DNA of 64,000 nucleotides. Origin: Amaurobius ferox (taxonomy: Eukaryota; Arthropoda; Arachnida; Araneae; Amaurobiidae). The notes beneath the pieces were generated by a model. That model was given only the letters and a program-made list of their open reading frames with translations, had not been told where the DNA came from and made no database searches. Shown in pieces: positions 34,141 to 46,020 of this stretch (its first letter is position 1; each line of letters starts with the position of its first letter). The stretch is from NCBI GenBank assembly GCA_951213105.1, contig OX578146.1:112882127-112946126 (forward strand), given 5' to 3'. The position numbers and the translations under genes were made by a program.

Positions 34141-35377
34141 AATTTAAAAGATTTGGTTCTATTTTATTTAATTTGGTATTATCTTATAATTATGAGTATT
34201 GTGCTACAATTTGATTCTAATTGGATGAAAAATAGCTGATACCAATAATTTTTTTTAATGTTTCTTCTGGGAAAAATAAGTTTTTTTCTGCGGATGTATA
34301 TTATTTTTAAGTATTTTCAACGATCGGCGATCAAGCTCTTATTTAGGGTGAGTCAAAGGAGCTTATTTAACGCGTATCAAAGGGATTTATTTAAGGCATA
34401 TAGGCCCGGGTTAATGGAAAAAAATTATTAGATATAGAGGCTAAGCACACAGAAGTTTATTAGCCATTGTTGAAAGATTTTAGTTAGCTGGTTAATGGAT
34501 ATCATATAATCCATGATCTCCTATGGCCAAACATGTTTCTAGATATGCGCATCAATAAAGCATACCTGGGATATGCAGCCATCCCAGAAATTGTATGATC
34601 TATCTGAGAAAGTGCAAAACGCCTTTCAGAATCTGCCACACAACAGTGGTTTCGACTCCATGCTGCACTGTTTATCATTGTGCCATGTATTGTGCCATAC
34701 ATTGTGCCACTGAAACTGCCAGAGGCAGCTTCAGTGTCGCATAGCATTTATGTTTCTATTGCTCTGAAACAAACCACCATTTGTTTTTATACGTGTTCTT
34801 TAGTTATCATTGCATATAAGTGTATGTGAGGTTATATAATATATTGTGTATGTGAGGTTTCATCGCGGTATACCACTTTCTAATGTGTGCGTCGATTTTT
34901 AAGTCTACTTTTGATCACAATGTTTCTTGAAAAACCATGTTTGGTGTAAATGGTACTCTCTGTTCCATTACCTCATTTATACATTTTCATATTTTATGAA
35001 ATTGTCTCTGTTAACAAAGTTGAAATTAAAAAAATAATTGTTAGGTGTCAAATTTGACCATGTATCTATTTGAACACTTTAGGAAGCACTGGTATGGAGA
35101 TAACTTTGTTTCCACGAATTTTTTTGAACAAGAATTTTTAGCATAATTTTTTAGTTGACCCTTTTATAACATATTTTGCCATTTGACCCCTTGAACACAT
35201 CTTGCACGTCTGTTATAAGCTTTTATGCGATGGGCGTAAGCATGAAAAATCAAGTAATCACTTATTTATACTAAATATAAAATTTCACGTCTTATATGTC
35301 AAAAATAAGAACCGGACATAATTTCGTATGCCAACTAAATTTAGGATATAATAGAATGACCAAAACTTCCCCTTTTA
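34141..35377. other. Unclassified DNA
   Basis: A short minus-strand frame at 34502-34747 contains a local TGG-CAC-AAT repeat (GTMYGTIHGTM) and has no assignable domain. Otherwise AT-rich. Confidence 0.45.
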
Positions 35378-35830
35378 ATGAATGGGAAAGCAAAAATGTG
35401 GAATTTTTGGAGTGCGTTAAAAATGATGAGTGTGCTGGTGCCAGCCTCTTCAAAACTTATGGTTGTAAAACATATATTTCAGTTCGAATTTCCATGGCAA
35501 CGCCTTGAATTTTTACACCCCCTCTACTTGCATTATTGCAAAAGCGAAAATCAGACAACGCCCATCATCCACCCAACGGAAAATCAGCAAGAACTCTCAT
35601 CCGGAAAAAGAAGTGATAAAAATACGGCATTGGGATTCTTTAAAACCAAAAACCGGGTTTATGGCTGCATAACACGAAATACTTTTGCATTAACAAAAAG
35701 GGGGAATTGTATCAGCCATCTTGATAACAAAATCATCAATTGTGCAAAACATCTAGGAAGAGCATCGACGAGGTTGGGCTTTTGCTCGCATTTTTCGCAA
35801 TTTGTTGAAATTATTCGTTTTGGCGACTGA
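35378..35830 (+). other. 150-codon open frame, no known family
   Basis: The longest open frame in the window (MNGKAKMWNFW... to ...IIRFGD). It has several Cys and basic residues (NCAKHLGRASTRLGFC) but no pattern I recognise. An overlapping + frame (35296-35508) and a - frame (35659-35856) compete with it. No polypyrimidine/AG or polyA context supports an exon call. More likely part of a decayed repeat than a gene. Confidence 0.2.
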
Positions 35831-36164
35831 TTTGGCGAAGATTTGGGAAATATCAAGTTGTGTAAAATGTTTCTTTCTTCTTTTCTTTACCTACAGCAGA
35901 AAGTTTATGCAAATAAAAATAAATCAAAAATCCAACACTGATGCTAATGGATTTACGAATTTCAGCACATTTTTGCCGTAATGACGCCGTCTCCATGGAT
36001 TTAAAACGCCTGTTAAAAAATCCCAAAATAAAAGGCAAAAAGTGAATCATGCGAAATTTTATAAATTAAAATAGTTTGTGCTTATAATGGAAACGATTGT
36101 ATTTGTTATCAATGTTACGCAGAAAATCACTAATCAATACATCTAACCGTATTTACTCTTTTAT
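35831..36164. other. Unclassified DNA
   Basis: Nothing supported apart from chance short frames. Confidence 0.45.
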
Positions 36165-36447
36165 TTCAGTTCAAGATTTTTCGTACTATTTCTTAAGGGA
36201 GCTCGTTATATTTCTCTGAATCTCAGCTAAATGTAATCAGCACTAAGATAATACATAACTTACATAACTGAATACATACATGGTACAGACAGACATAGAT
36301 TCACACTCACAGACATAATAATAATTGTCAATTGCTTATCTTGGATGCCCCCACATTGTGTACATCCATTGAAAACTAAAATTCTAATTTTTCGATCCCA
36401 TTCCAATACTATTTCTCCATACATTAAATTATGTATGGTGGATTAAA
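36165..36447 (+). mobile_element. Diverged family B 3' fragment
   Basis: GTAATCAGCACTAAGATAAT corresponds to the B AATCAGCACCAGGGTAAC block. GGTACAGACAGACATAG follows, then CCATTCCAATACTATTTC and a hairpin CTCCATACATTAAATTATGTATGGTGG. Old copy missing its TC-end. Confidence 0.65.
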
Positions 36448-37046
36448 AAACGTAACAATCGTGAAGGTGAAGTGAAGGACTTAACACTTAAATGTTGAGA
36501 AAATACCAAAATTGTTTGAAACAATAATTTAAGAGTAACAATGGTAAGATAAATCAAACCGCATTGTATATTTCTATGGTGAAAAGCTCGTAATAAGGTA
36601 AATAATATTTATTTTAATTGTTAATTTTACATTAAAAAATCTGTGCAATATAGATTAGAACTTTTAACAAAATAGAACATTCTTACATATTCAAATTTAT
36701 TTTACCTTTCAATTTATGTTTGTCTCCTTATATTCTGTACACTATTCTACAACTAGGAAAAACACGTATTACTTCTACTCATAATGAAGGGATTTTAATT
36801 AAAAAATTGTTTGAAATACATTTAATAAAACGTCTTCGTATACTTTACTTGAAATATTTTACGTAAACGTCTTCATATTTCTTTAAACGAGAATAGGTGG
36901 GACTTTTGTAACACTAGCGACGCCTAGATATAATTTTCAAAGCATTATGGCATTTTCAAACTTTTCAACCACAGGAGTGGATGTAAAGCTTTAAACTCCA
37001 TGGTCACAATACTACGATTGGTCATAAATCTTCAGCCAGAACATTT
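36448..37046. other. AT-rich DNA, nothing recognised
   Basis: No supported feature. Confidence 0.5.
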
Positions 37047-37172
37047 TATAGGGAGTATTCTTGTGACGTCACGAGCTAAGCACGTGGTTTATTGGCGAAC
37101 ATGCTTGTTCGCCAGCAGTATAGGTTTATACAGTAGTGTAAGAGTGATAAGACAAAATAATTAATAATTGCA

Positions 37173-37376
37173 GTAATATGTGCAATTTTTGGGTGCGGTA
37201 AATGCACAGGCCGAGATACTGGTATATAATTTTACCGATTTTCAAGAATTGTAAAAGGTAGCAAAATTGAAGAACTAACCATAAAAAGAAAGGAGTGAAT
37301 AATTGTCTCGCCTTTATCGATTAGACCAGATAAGAAAATAAAAACAATCGAATCTGCAGTTTACACTTTATCAAAG
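37173..37376 (+). pseudogene. THAP-domain exon (degenerate)
   Basis: Reads CAIFGCGKCTGRDTG, stop, FYRFSRIV, then KIEELTIKRKE and a TGA where THAP domains carry the invariant Trp. After a frameshift comes RICSLHFIKG, the C-x2-H half of the C2CH zinc site. The spacing and the FYRF and CSxHF blocks are diagnostic of THAP. The exon runs straight into GTGAGTAAAG, a good splice donor, at 37377. Start uncertain: the region is preceded by TTGCAG, which could be an acceptor. Dead because of two stops and one frameshift. Confidence 0.72.
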
Positions 37377-37410
37377 GTGAGTAAAGCATTACATTAGCAT
37401 TTTAAATTTA

Positions 37411-37542
37411 TTACTTTCCTTATATACATAATATATAAAGAAAGTATTGTGACGGGGGTCGAAAATTCGAATTCGAGTTTTCGACGGGAGAGCACGTTTC
37501 AAGCATCCCTGATCACGAATCGAACATTTTTGAAGTAATGTC

Positions 37543-37575
<33 letters not shown>

Positions 37576-38359
37576 CAGTGAGTCTGTGGAGACGATAACT
37601 GACGAACGAATGGACCGATTTGAACAAAATTTGGCACAAAAATCACAATCCGTAAACACTGGAAGCCTATTGTTTATATATGCAATCGAATGTTCAGAAC
37701 CCTCCTAAATTTTCGAGTGAAATTTTGAAAAATCGTCAAAAATTCAAAACCGCTAATAAAGTTACATAAATAGACATTTCTTATGTAATTTTTCATTAGA
37801 AAACGATTGACATAAATTTTAGAACGTCATGAACCGTTCTCGAGATATTGCACATTTTTCAAAAAAATTATTAAAAAGTCATAAAATAATAAAAAAATAT
37901 TTCCTATTGAGAAACATGTTCACTTGTCATATGTAATACCATGCGATAAATTGGGTGACATCATTCTCGTGGAACTAGTTCGTTTCATTCAGGTAAAAAG
38001 ATACTTTGAGTAATACTTTTGTATTTGAACGCCAATAGTCATTTATCTGCTGTAAGAATAACTTATTTCTTCGTCCATAACGCTTGGCGAGATGTTGGCT
38101 ACGAATTTGGTGGAATGTCGCCAACTTGGCGACTTTTTTAAATGTTGCTAAATTAACGAAAAACTCGCCAAATGGATAAAAATGACGCTAAATCAATGTG
38201 GACTCATTGATGATTACGGCATGGAAAATGACTCATTGACGAAAATTCAATATCGTGGAAAGAATATAAATAACTACTATAAAAATAATCATTTTTTTAC
38301 TATTAAAGTAGTAAATTCATTGCATTATATAAGGAAAGTCATGTGCTGCCCACATCAGA
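37411..38359 (-). mobile_element. Family A element, copy A7
   Basis: Full-length copy inside the P-like element. Hairpin end TTACTTTCCTTATATACATA, GTGTATATGTGTG tract, TTGGCGA cluster, TC-end GTGCTGCCCACATCAGA. Its presence shows A was active after the P-like element arrived. Confidence 0.9.
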
Positions 38360-40290
38360 TTTTTTTTCTATTACAATTAGCCGTAATTAAAAAGATCTGT
38401 TTGAACTGACTTGTGTCTTTAAATTTTACACTGGTTTATACCATATGCTGTGTTAATTGACTAAATTCTTAGCGCATACTATCAAACATAGATGTAGCAT
38501 TGAAAAATTATGTCCTCATTTGTTAATACGTTATTTTAAAACAGAATAACTCAAACCTTACATTTGTGCCGCAGATCGAAGTCAAGTTTTGCAGTCACAC
38601 TAGCCATGCCAGTGTTTTAAACTAATTATCGTCCATAAATATCAATGCTTTTAGTTTATGATTTATAACGAAAAGATCCTCAACAACGCAAAATATAAGC
38701 ATTTGCTTGTAATTTTCTCTCATTAGATGAAAAACGATATCAATTGCACATCTTTGCAATAGTAAGTAGCCAATGCAGCCATTACGCTTGCTTGTGTCAC
38801 GGTTAGATTAGGGCATTTTGTATTTCTTCATGAATCTGTTCTCTGAGAGGCCATTTTTATTTCCAGTCTAGAATTCCGAATACGCTAGCAGTTTTCTGCA
38901 GAACTGTGGGATATCGGCCGATTGAATGCCGAACTGCAAACTTTTTTTGCTTCTTTAATGCCCTGGCTAAAGTTTTGCCTCTACGCGCGGTGACGTCTGA
39001 GGTTCCGAATGGGATGTTTGTAAAGTTCGCGCTTAAATCTATCCAATGGCTGTGATTTCGGTTAACTTATATTGGTAAAATTTCGCAGTAGACGCTCTCT
39101 TGGCCCTGAGATTTCGTGGGGAAATGTCCTCACGTCGTATCTTCCTTTATACTGAAACACAAAGGAAATTTACCCAACGGTCTTTGTGTGCCAGATTATA
39201 ATTTAATTCATTATGAATATATAATTTGAAGTTGGCCAAGACATTTCCTTTTACTACAAAATTCTAAATTTCTTTTATTATATTTCAGATGCCAAAAATT
39301 GGAGATTCAAGGAAGTAGTGTAACGGACGGTATCCAGGATTTCTGACCTAGGAGGATGCGTTCCGGGTTTCGTTAGATTCCTGTAGTTTTTCCGGCGGAT
39401 CTGTTCTCGGTTTCGGAGGATTTACCTATTCGAATTATGTGACCTTCTTTCGCTATGTTGGAGCGGTGCTATTATCTTCAGACCTATCAGAACAAATTCG
39501 TATTTTCTCTCGTGGTGTAGAAGTAACCTTCCCTGGAGAGGAAAACCAACGTTGCTCCTTGCTCCATGTGAAATTAAATTAAGTGCACGGCTTACGCTTC
39601 AAAGAGTCAATCACAGGTATTTCTAAATATTACGCGGCTTCAGAGAGAATAGTTTTGGAGAGACAAGTATAACAATAATAATAGATTTTATTCCTGATTC
39701 ATTACCTTAAGAGTTTTTCCTTTCAGTTTCTCATAATTATATAAATTCTCTCTAGTTCTAAGATGAAATATTGATTTTATCTACAAGTCATTATTGCTAT
39801 GTGATAATATCTGATTGGCTATATTAAGGGAAAGTGAAGAATATTAATTGAGAAGCCTCTTAATACATTGAATGATAAAATGTTTAACTATAATTTGAAT
39901 GGAAATATATATAATACGCATAATATTATTTCAATATCTATACATAAATAAAGAATATTTTTAAGATTAATATTATTGTCATAACTTTCCATCCGTAACA
40001 CCAACTGGTAATATTTATGTGGCCGGTGTCCAGCTTGCATTTTGTAAGCCGGAGCATACGAGCTTTGAATTATTGCGAGACAAAGTAAGTTCTTGAGTAA
40101 TAATAACATTTCTAGTGTAAATCCTTGGTAGGGGGCGTAAACTTGATATTAATTTCTTCATCTCTTCTCCGCCCTCCTGTCTTGGACACACAGCTTTTGG
40201 CATACGGTAGTGTCGGTGTGACTGTTGGCACTGTCACGTAAAACCGTGTGACACTCGTTCGCCGGCACGAAACTGCGCACTCGCTGCTAG
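38360..40290. other. Interior of the P-like element, non-coding
   Basis: No transposase domain recognised. A TATTTCAG acceptor-like site at about 39282-39289 precedes ATGCCAAAAATTGG, but the frame stops after nine codons. A 62-codon minus-strand frame near 40015-40203 has no domain. Confidence 0.45.
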
Positions 40291-40324
40291 CAGCAACGTG
40301 ACGTCATTGAATACTCCCTATAAA

Positions 40325-40805
40325 TACCAGATATCGAATTTATCTCTAACAAAACAATTACTTCCAGAGAATTTTCTTAATTATGCAATTTGCATATGAC
40401 ACCAAAACAATTGTGTACATAATTTTTCAAGACAAGTCCTAGCACATTGAGAAAATCTTATTTTTCCGAATAGTCATTTTGTCGATTAAATTACAGTACT
40501 ATAGAGATTCCTCCGATTAAATTATGCTAAGTCTAATTGCATTATTTGTCGAATGAAAATGCTCTTGTTTGAGATAATAAGATAAAAAAGTGAAACTTGT
40601 TCTATGGAATTATTAATCTAAAAGAATATTCTTTTTCGATACTTGGTTCACGTTTGTCTGTAATATAATTAAATATCAGATTTTATTAAATGATAAATAG
40701 AGGAACACTCTTTCAAGGATTTGTGCACTAATTAGATAAAGATTTACAACTACAAGATCAAAATGACTCATCATTTTAAATGAATCATTTTAAATGAATC
40801 ATTTT
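40325..40805. other. AT-rich DNA, nothing recognised
   Basis: Ends with a triplicated AATGAATCATTTT-type string immediately left of the B array. Confidence 0.5.
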
Positions 40806-41572
40806 TACTTTCTCTGAAATACATGGTAATGTATAGGGAAAGTATTGGAATCATGTCGAAAATCGCAACTCGAGTTTTCGACGGATCTACAAGTTTCGAG
40901 ACCTCTAGAATACGAAAAAACTATTTTTAGCATGACGTCTGTGTGTGTGTGTGTCTGTGTGTCTGTGCAATGTATGTATCCGCTCTAGCTAAAAAACTAA
41001 TATACCGAATTTCATAAAATTTGATAGGTAAGACTCTTGAGTGTGACCCTGGTGCTGATTAGTTTGATATAATTCGGAAAAAAAACCCAGCCTTTTTTTG
41101 CGAAATGACCCGCAAAAATCTCATGTATTCACTCTAGCCGAAATACAAATTGCCCAAATTTCACAAAATTTGGTAGATAAATCACATGTGGGATACTCTG
41201 GTGCTGATTATATTTTGGTACGATTCGGAAAAGAACGAATGGCCTGCAAAAATCGTCAATATCTAAAAAAGAACTACGTATGTTCAAATACATCAATTAA
41301 ATGCTTGTTATATACGTAATTTTTGACGAAGAAAAGAATAATAACAACGCTATTACTGTAGGACTAACCGTTCTCGAGATATTTGAGATTTTTCGTATAT
41401 TTTATGCCGTTTTTGGAAAAATGTCCAATTACCAAATAAAAGCAGAAATTAAATTAAAAATGCAAATTTAGTGTCATTTTGTGCAATTAAAATCAATTTC
41501 ATGAGTTCTTAAAGAAATAAAGAAAAACTGAATTTGAGTCTGCAGGGAAAGTCATGTGCTGCCCACATCAGA
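40806..41572 (-). mobile_element. Family B element B5, array member 1
   Basis: Hairpin end TACTTTCTCTGAAATACATG-GTAATGTATAGGGAAAG at left, GT tract near 40945, two internal units, TC-end GTGCTGCCCACATCAGA at 41572. Five to six T/A bases separate it from B6. Confidence 0.9.
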
Positions 41573-41577
41573 TTTTT

Positions 41578-42316
41578 ACCTTCCTTACGATACATGGTAA
41601 TGCATGGGGAAGTGTTGGAATCGTGTCGAAAATCGCAATAAGAGTTTTCGACGGATTTACACGTTTCGAGCACTCTAGAAACCCGAAAACCTATTGAAGT
41701 CTGAAGTCTGTGTGTGCGTCTTAGCATGTGTCTGTCTGTGTAATCTGTGTATACACTCTAGCTGAAAAACTAATTAACTAAATTTTGTTAAATTTGGTAG
41801 ATAAGTCATGTCGTGACGTCTGTCTGTGTGTGTGTGTGTTGAAGACCCAGACCGTCCGACTCATCCTGAGGACATGAGCAACTAATTGGGCGGCCGGTGT
41901 GTGTGTGTGTGTGCTTTATCTTAAAAACTTTTGAAAACTTTTAGGAAATTTTGTGGGTATTTTTGTGGTCACTCGCAGGTTACCCTGCAACCAATTAGAT
42001 TGTAAAACGGTTCGAAAACCAATATAGCATGTATCTGAAATAAATAACTAAATATCCTGAAATGCATCGATTAAATGCTCGTTTTTAATACGTAATTTAT
42101 GACAACAGGAAGAATAAGACTAAATCCATTACTCTAGGATTTACTGTTCTCAAGATTTTTTGGCATTTTTGCAACGTCACCTTTTCGAAAATACGTCTAG
42201 TTGTCGAATGGAAACGAAAATCGAAGTAAAATTGCAGTGTAATGTCAAATAACTGTTCCAGTTATTTTGTGCAATTAAACTTAAGTTAAAGAATGTCACG
42301 TGCTGCCCACATCAGA
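41578..42316 (-). mobile_element. Family B element B6, array member 2
   Basis: Hairpin ACCTTCCTTACGATACATGG-TAATGCATGGGGAAG (diverged), TC-end GTGCTGCCCACATCAGA. A 59-bp SINE-tail unit is inserted in its GT tract (41839-41897). Confidence 0.88.
41839..41897 (-). mobile_element. SINE-tail unit inside B6 microsatellite
   Basis: On the minus strand: CCGGCCGCCC, loop, GGACGGTCTGGGTCTTCAA. It begins at the same base as the 5022, 30951 and 31024 units. Flanked on both sides by (TG)n, so the target duplication cannot be separated from the microsatellite. Confidence 0.8.
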
Positions 42317-42320
42317 TTTT

Positions 42321-43069
42321 TACTTTCCCTGCAATACATGGTAATGTATAGGGAAAGTATTGGAATCATGTCGAAAATCGCAACTTGAGTTTTCGACGGA
42401 TCTACACGTTTCGAGATCTCTAGAATACGAAAAACTATTTTTAGCGTGACGTCTGTGTGTATGTCTGTCTGTCTGTCTGTCTGTCTGTGCAGATTTTGTA
42501 TCCGCTCTAACTCAAAAACTAATGGACCGAATTTCACAAAATTTGGTAGGTAAATTACTTGTGGACGAATCTGGTGCTGATTAGTTTTGGGTATGATTCG
42601 GGATAAAAGAACCCGCCTTTTTTACGAAATGGTCTGCAAAAGCTTGTATCCACTCCTAGCTGGAAAACTAATGGACCGAATTTCACAAAAATCGATTGAT
42701 AAGTCACTTGTGGGTGCTGATTAGATTTAGTATGATTCGGAAAAAAATAGCATGCCATTTTTGCGAAATGGTCCTCAAAAATCGTCAAAATCTAAAATAA
42801 ATACATACGTATGCTCAAATATATCCATTAAATGTTTATTTTATACGTAATTTTTAACGATGAAAAGAATAAGACCAACCTCATTACACTAGGACTAGCC
42901 GTTCCCGAGATATTTTAGTTTTTTTCGTATTTCCTCTACGCCAGCTTTGAAAATATGTCGACTTAATAAATGAGAACGAAAAGTGAATTAAAAGTGAATT
43001 AAATTTAATTAAAATAAAGAGAACGTGGATATAAGTCTGCAGGGAAAGTCATGTGCTGCCCACATCAGA
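42321..43069 (-). mobile_element. Family B element B7, array member 3
   Basis: Hairpin ACTTTCCCTGCAATACATGG-TAATGTATAGGGAAAG, (CTGT)n near 42465-42487, two internal units, subterminal CTGCAGGGAAAGT and TC-end at 43069. Confidence 0.92.
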
Positions 43070-43073
43070 TTTT

Positions 43074-44004
43074 TACTTTCCCTGCAATACATGGTAATGT
43101 ATAGGGAAAGTATTGGAATCATGTCGAAAATCACAACTCGAGTTTTCAACAGATTTACATGTTTCGAGACCTCTAGAATACGTAAAAACTATTTTTAGCG
43201 TGACGTCTGTGTGTGTGTCTGTGTGACTGTGTGTCTGTGCAATGTATTTATCCACTCTAACTCAAAAACTTTTAGACCGAATTTCATAAAATTTGGTAGG
43301 TGAGTCACTTGGGTATGACCCTGGTGCTGATTAGTTTTTGGTACGATTCGTAAAAACAGAACCTGCCTTTTTTTGCGAAATGGCCCGTAAAAATTTCATA
43401 TATCCACTCTAGCTAAAATACTAATTGACCAAATTTCACAAAATTTGGTAGATAAGTTACTTGTATGATACTCTGGTGCTGATTAGATTTTGGTATTAAT
43501 CAGAAAGAACAACCTCCTTTTTTTTATGAAATGGCCCGAAAAAATGTCATGTATCTACTCTAACTAAAACATCAATTGACCAAATTTCACAAAATTTGGT
43601 AGATAAGTTACTTGCGGGATACTCTGGTGCTAATTAGATGTTGGCATTATTCGGAAACGAGCAACCTGCCTTTTTTACGAAATGGCCCTTAAAAATCGCA
43701 AAATCTAAAAAAAAAAAGCTACGTATGTTCAAATATATCAATTAAATGCTTGTTTTATACTTAATTTTTGATGAGGAAAATAATAAGAACAACTCTATTA
43801 CTCTAGAACTAACCATTCTCGAGATATTTGAGATTTTTCGCATTTAGTTATGCCACTTTTAGAAAAATGTCAAATTATCAAATAAAGACAGAAATTGAAT
43901 TAAAAATGCAAATTTAGTGTTATTTTGTGCAACTAGACTCAATTATTAAAGAAATAAAAATGAATTTGGGTCGGCAGGGAAAGTCATGTGCTGCCCACAT
44001 CAGA
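43074..44004 (-). mobile_element. Family B element B8, array member 4
   Basis: Same ends as B7 but three internal ~150-bp units (GAAATGGCCC at 43376, 43525 and 43678), making it the longest B copy at about 930 bp. Confidence 0.92.
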
Positions 44005-44012
44005 TTTTTTTG

Positions 44013-44053
44013 AGCTTGTAGGGAAAATCACATGTTGGACGCAATAAGATTTC
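44013..44053 (-). mobile_element. Remnant TC-end beyond the array
   Basis: TTGTAGGGAAAATCACATGT followed by TGGACGCAATAAGATTT aligns with the B TC-end (CTGCAGGGAAAGTCATGTGC, CCACATCAGATTT). Possibly the end of a fifth, older member. Confidence 0.55.
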
Positions 44054-45240
44054 CTACCTCTTCGAAACCTTCTTCAAATATTATACGCATCTTCACAGTG
44101 TAATAGCATTTCGAAGAATTTTTTGCATCGAGTAAAATTTATGACCAACCTCGCAAGCTCGCAACAAACAGAATATAAAAAAAAAATCTCAACAACGGTG
44201 CAATAACTATGAAGAATGTGGACATCAGACTTCGGTTGAAATGTTTTATGGAGATTTTTATATTCTGAGGGATTTGCCGGTCCGTTCTATTCATATTCTC
44301 CGAGATTGTACTGAAACATATTTCGAAGCTTCATGTCCAATGCAGATTTTTTTTTTTTAAATTCCAATGTCCGGCTGGAATTTATGGAAGATTTATCTCA
44401 GTTCGTTTTTCGTTAAAGTAACTAAAAATTTTGTAATGGAGAATTTTAGAGCACACATAAATTAAAATAAGATTTTTCAAAAAGACGTGCTTCGAATTTC
44501 ATCGATATTTATATTCCCCTCGGCATGGGGGGATTTTTATGGTTACAATCTTAGGAGGATTTCTTTTAGGGGGCTCTTATAAAGTCATCTTATATTGTGT
44601 CCTGAGGATATAAAGTTTCTAGGAAAGTTCTTAAGTATCTAAATAACTTCAAAATGAAAGGCCGCTAATTGCAAACAGTAAGTATACCTATAGTAAAGTG
44701 ACACTTGTTAAGGCACATAACTTTCTTGCTCGAGATCTTCATCCTATTGGCATTTTCCCTGACCCACATTGCATGCTCTGCGATTTCGTTGAGTATAAAT
44801 TGGTGGCACTTGCGTACATGTTAAATTTGGCGGTACATGCTTAAATGTTAAATTTAGCTGTACATGCGTACATGTCAAGACGTTCCTTAATCTAATAGGT
44901 GCAGTATAGGATAAGATTTCTTATAAATCGTTTCTAAGAAGAATCTTATGAATCGAACAGACCTTAATCTTGAAGGAGAGAAACGACCTAAAAGGTAAAT
45001 CAGACTGGATCAGTGAATCTCTGATACAGATATGCGGGTTTTTTTAATGGTCTTGTTGTATTAAAAATAAAAATGCTGATTGACCCAATTTGTCTGAGGG
45101 CATCGTATAAAAATTTAAAATGTGTAACTTTTTGAAAATAAATAGGAGGACTATATCATTAACGTAATTATATTTCCTACCTTACTTTCAACATTTTTGC
45201 AATTTGCATTGCCCACTTATTTCCAACAGGTCAAGAATTA
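44054..45240. other. Unclassified DNA
   Basis: No gene found. T runs and ATTTATATTC-type strings recur near 44260 and 44505. GTACATG-TTAAATTT is repeated at 44815-44875. Confidence 0.45.
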
Positions 45241-45275
45241 AAGCGCGTTTCAAACTTTTTGGGACACACTGTATA
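45241..45275 (-). mobile_element. Possible DNA-transposon end
   Basis: On the minus strand: ATACAGTGTGTCCCAAAAAG, the same class of terminus as at 555. No partner end or transposase found near it. Confidence 0.3.
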
Positions 45276-45439
45276 TGGTCTAACTGTTTTTCTGCTGTAT
45301 TATCAACCATGCATGCTGGTAAAAACTAGTGGGCGGATTTCTCCACAGGGAAGAAATTTCGGCGCACTACATCTTAAAGACAGGTCAATTATTTTCCCTA
45401 CATTTGAATTGTATTCAATGTGGGACATTAAAGCGGATC

Positions 45440-45586
45440 AAAAGTTTTGCAGCTATGTTTATGTGAAAGATATCTGGTGAAGACATCAAGAGATTTAAAC
45501 AACATTTTAAATTAAAAGCTTTACAGATATGTTTACATTAAATATGTCTGATAAAGATATTAAGAGATTTAAATAAAACTTTTGTA
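45440..45586. repeat. 77-bp tandem duplication
   Basis: TTTGCAGCTATGTTTATGTG to GAGATTTAAACAACATTTTA is repeated, diverged, as TTTACAGATATGTTTACATT to GAGATTTAAATAAAACTTTT. Confidence 0.7.
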
Positions 45587-45819
45587 TAAGTTACTTAACT
45601 CTCAGATTTGGCGTGTCTGCAAAGCGTGAGAGCTAATGTATTGAGAAACCTATGAAATGGAATTTAATATATTTGTTAACTGAAATAGTGGAAAAAAGTA
45701 GTTTATTGAGATTATAAAGTCTTGCATAGGGGCTCGAGTTTACTGCCACGTTACAGAGTCTGATTATTGTTTGACCAACGTAAGCAGTCCAATGTACCAA
45801 CGTATACAGTAGGTTTCGA

Positions 45820-46020
45820 ATGCATAAAATATAGAGAGCTGAATGCATAAAATATAGAGAGCTGAATGCATGAGATTGTAACTGCCAAGCATATAGTTAC
45901 AAAACTCAACCATAAGAGCCTCCTCAAAGGTTTTAATCCCGCCTATACTCGAGCACATAGTTACAAAACTCAACCATAAGAGCGTTCTCAAATATTGTAA
46001 TCCTGGTCATACTCAAGCAT
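45820..46020. repeat. Two adjacent short tandem duplications
   Basis: GCATAAAATATAGAGAGCTG is doubled at about 45822-45866. A 64-bp unit starting ATAGTTACAAAACTCAACCA at 45893 repeats at 45957. The short frame across it is a by-product. Confidence 0.8.

Larger units (their letters stand above)
37047..40324. mobile_element. P-like DNA transposon with THAP exon
   Basis: Inverted ends TATAGGGAGTATTC...TGACGTCACG at 37047-37074 and 40292-40324, with TATA/TATA at the borders. A THAP zinc-finger exon lies just inside the left end. THAP-type DNA binding is the hallmark of P elements and their relatives (family knowledge). The interior holds a nested A copy (37411-38359) and about 1.9 kb with no recognisable transposase catalytic region. 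An 8-bp target duplication is not evident. A palindrome TGGCGAAC-GTTCGCCA sits at about 37093-37114. Confidence 0.65.
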
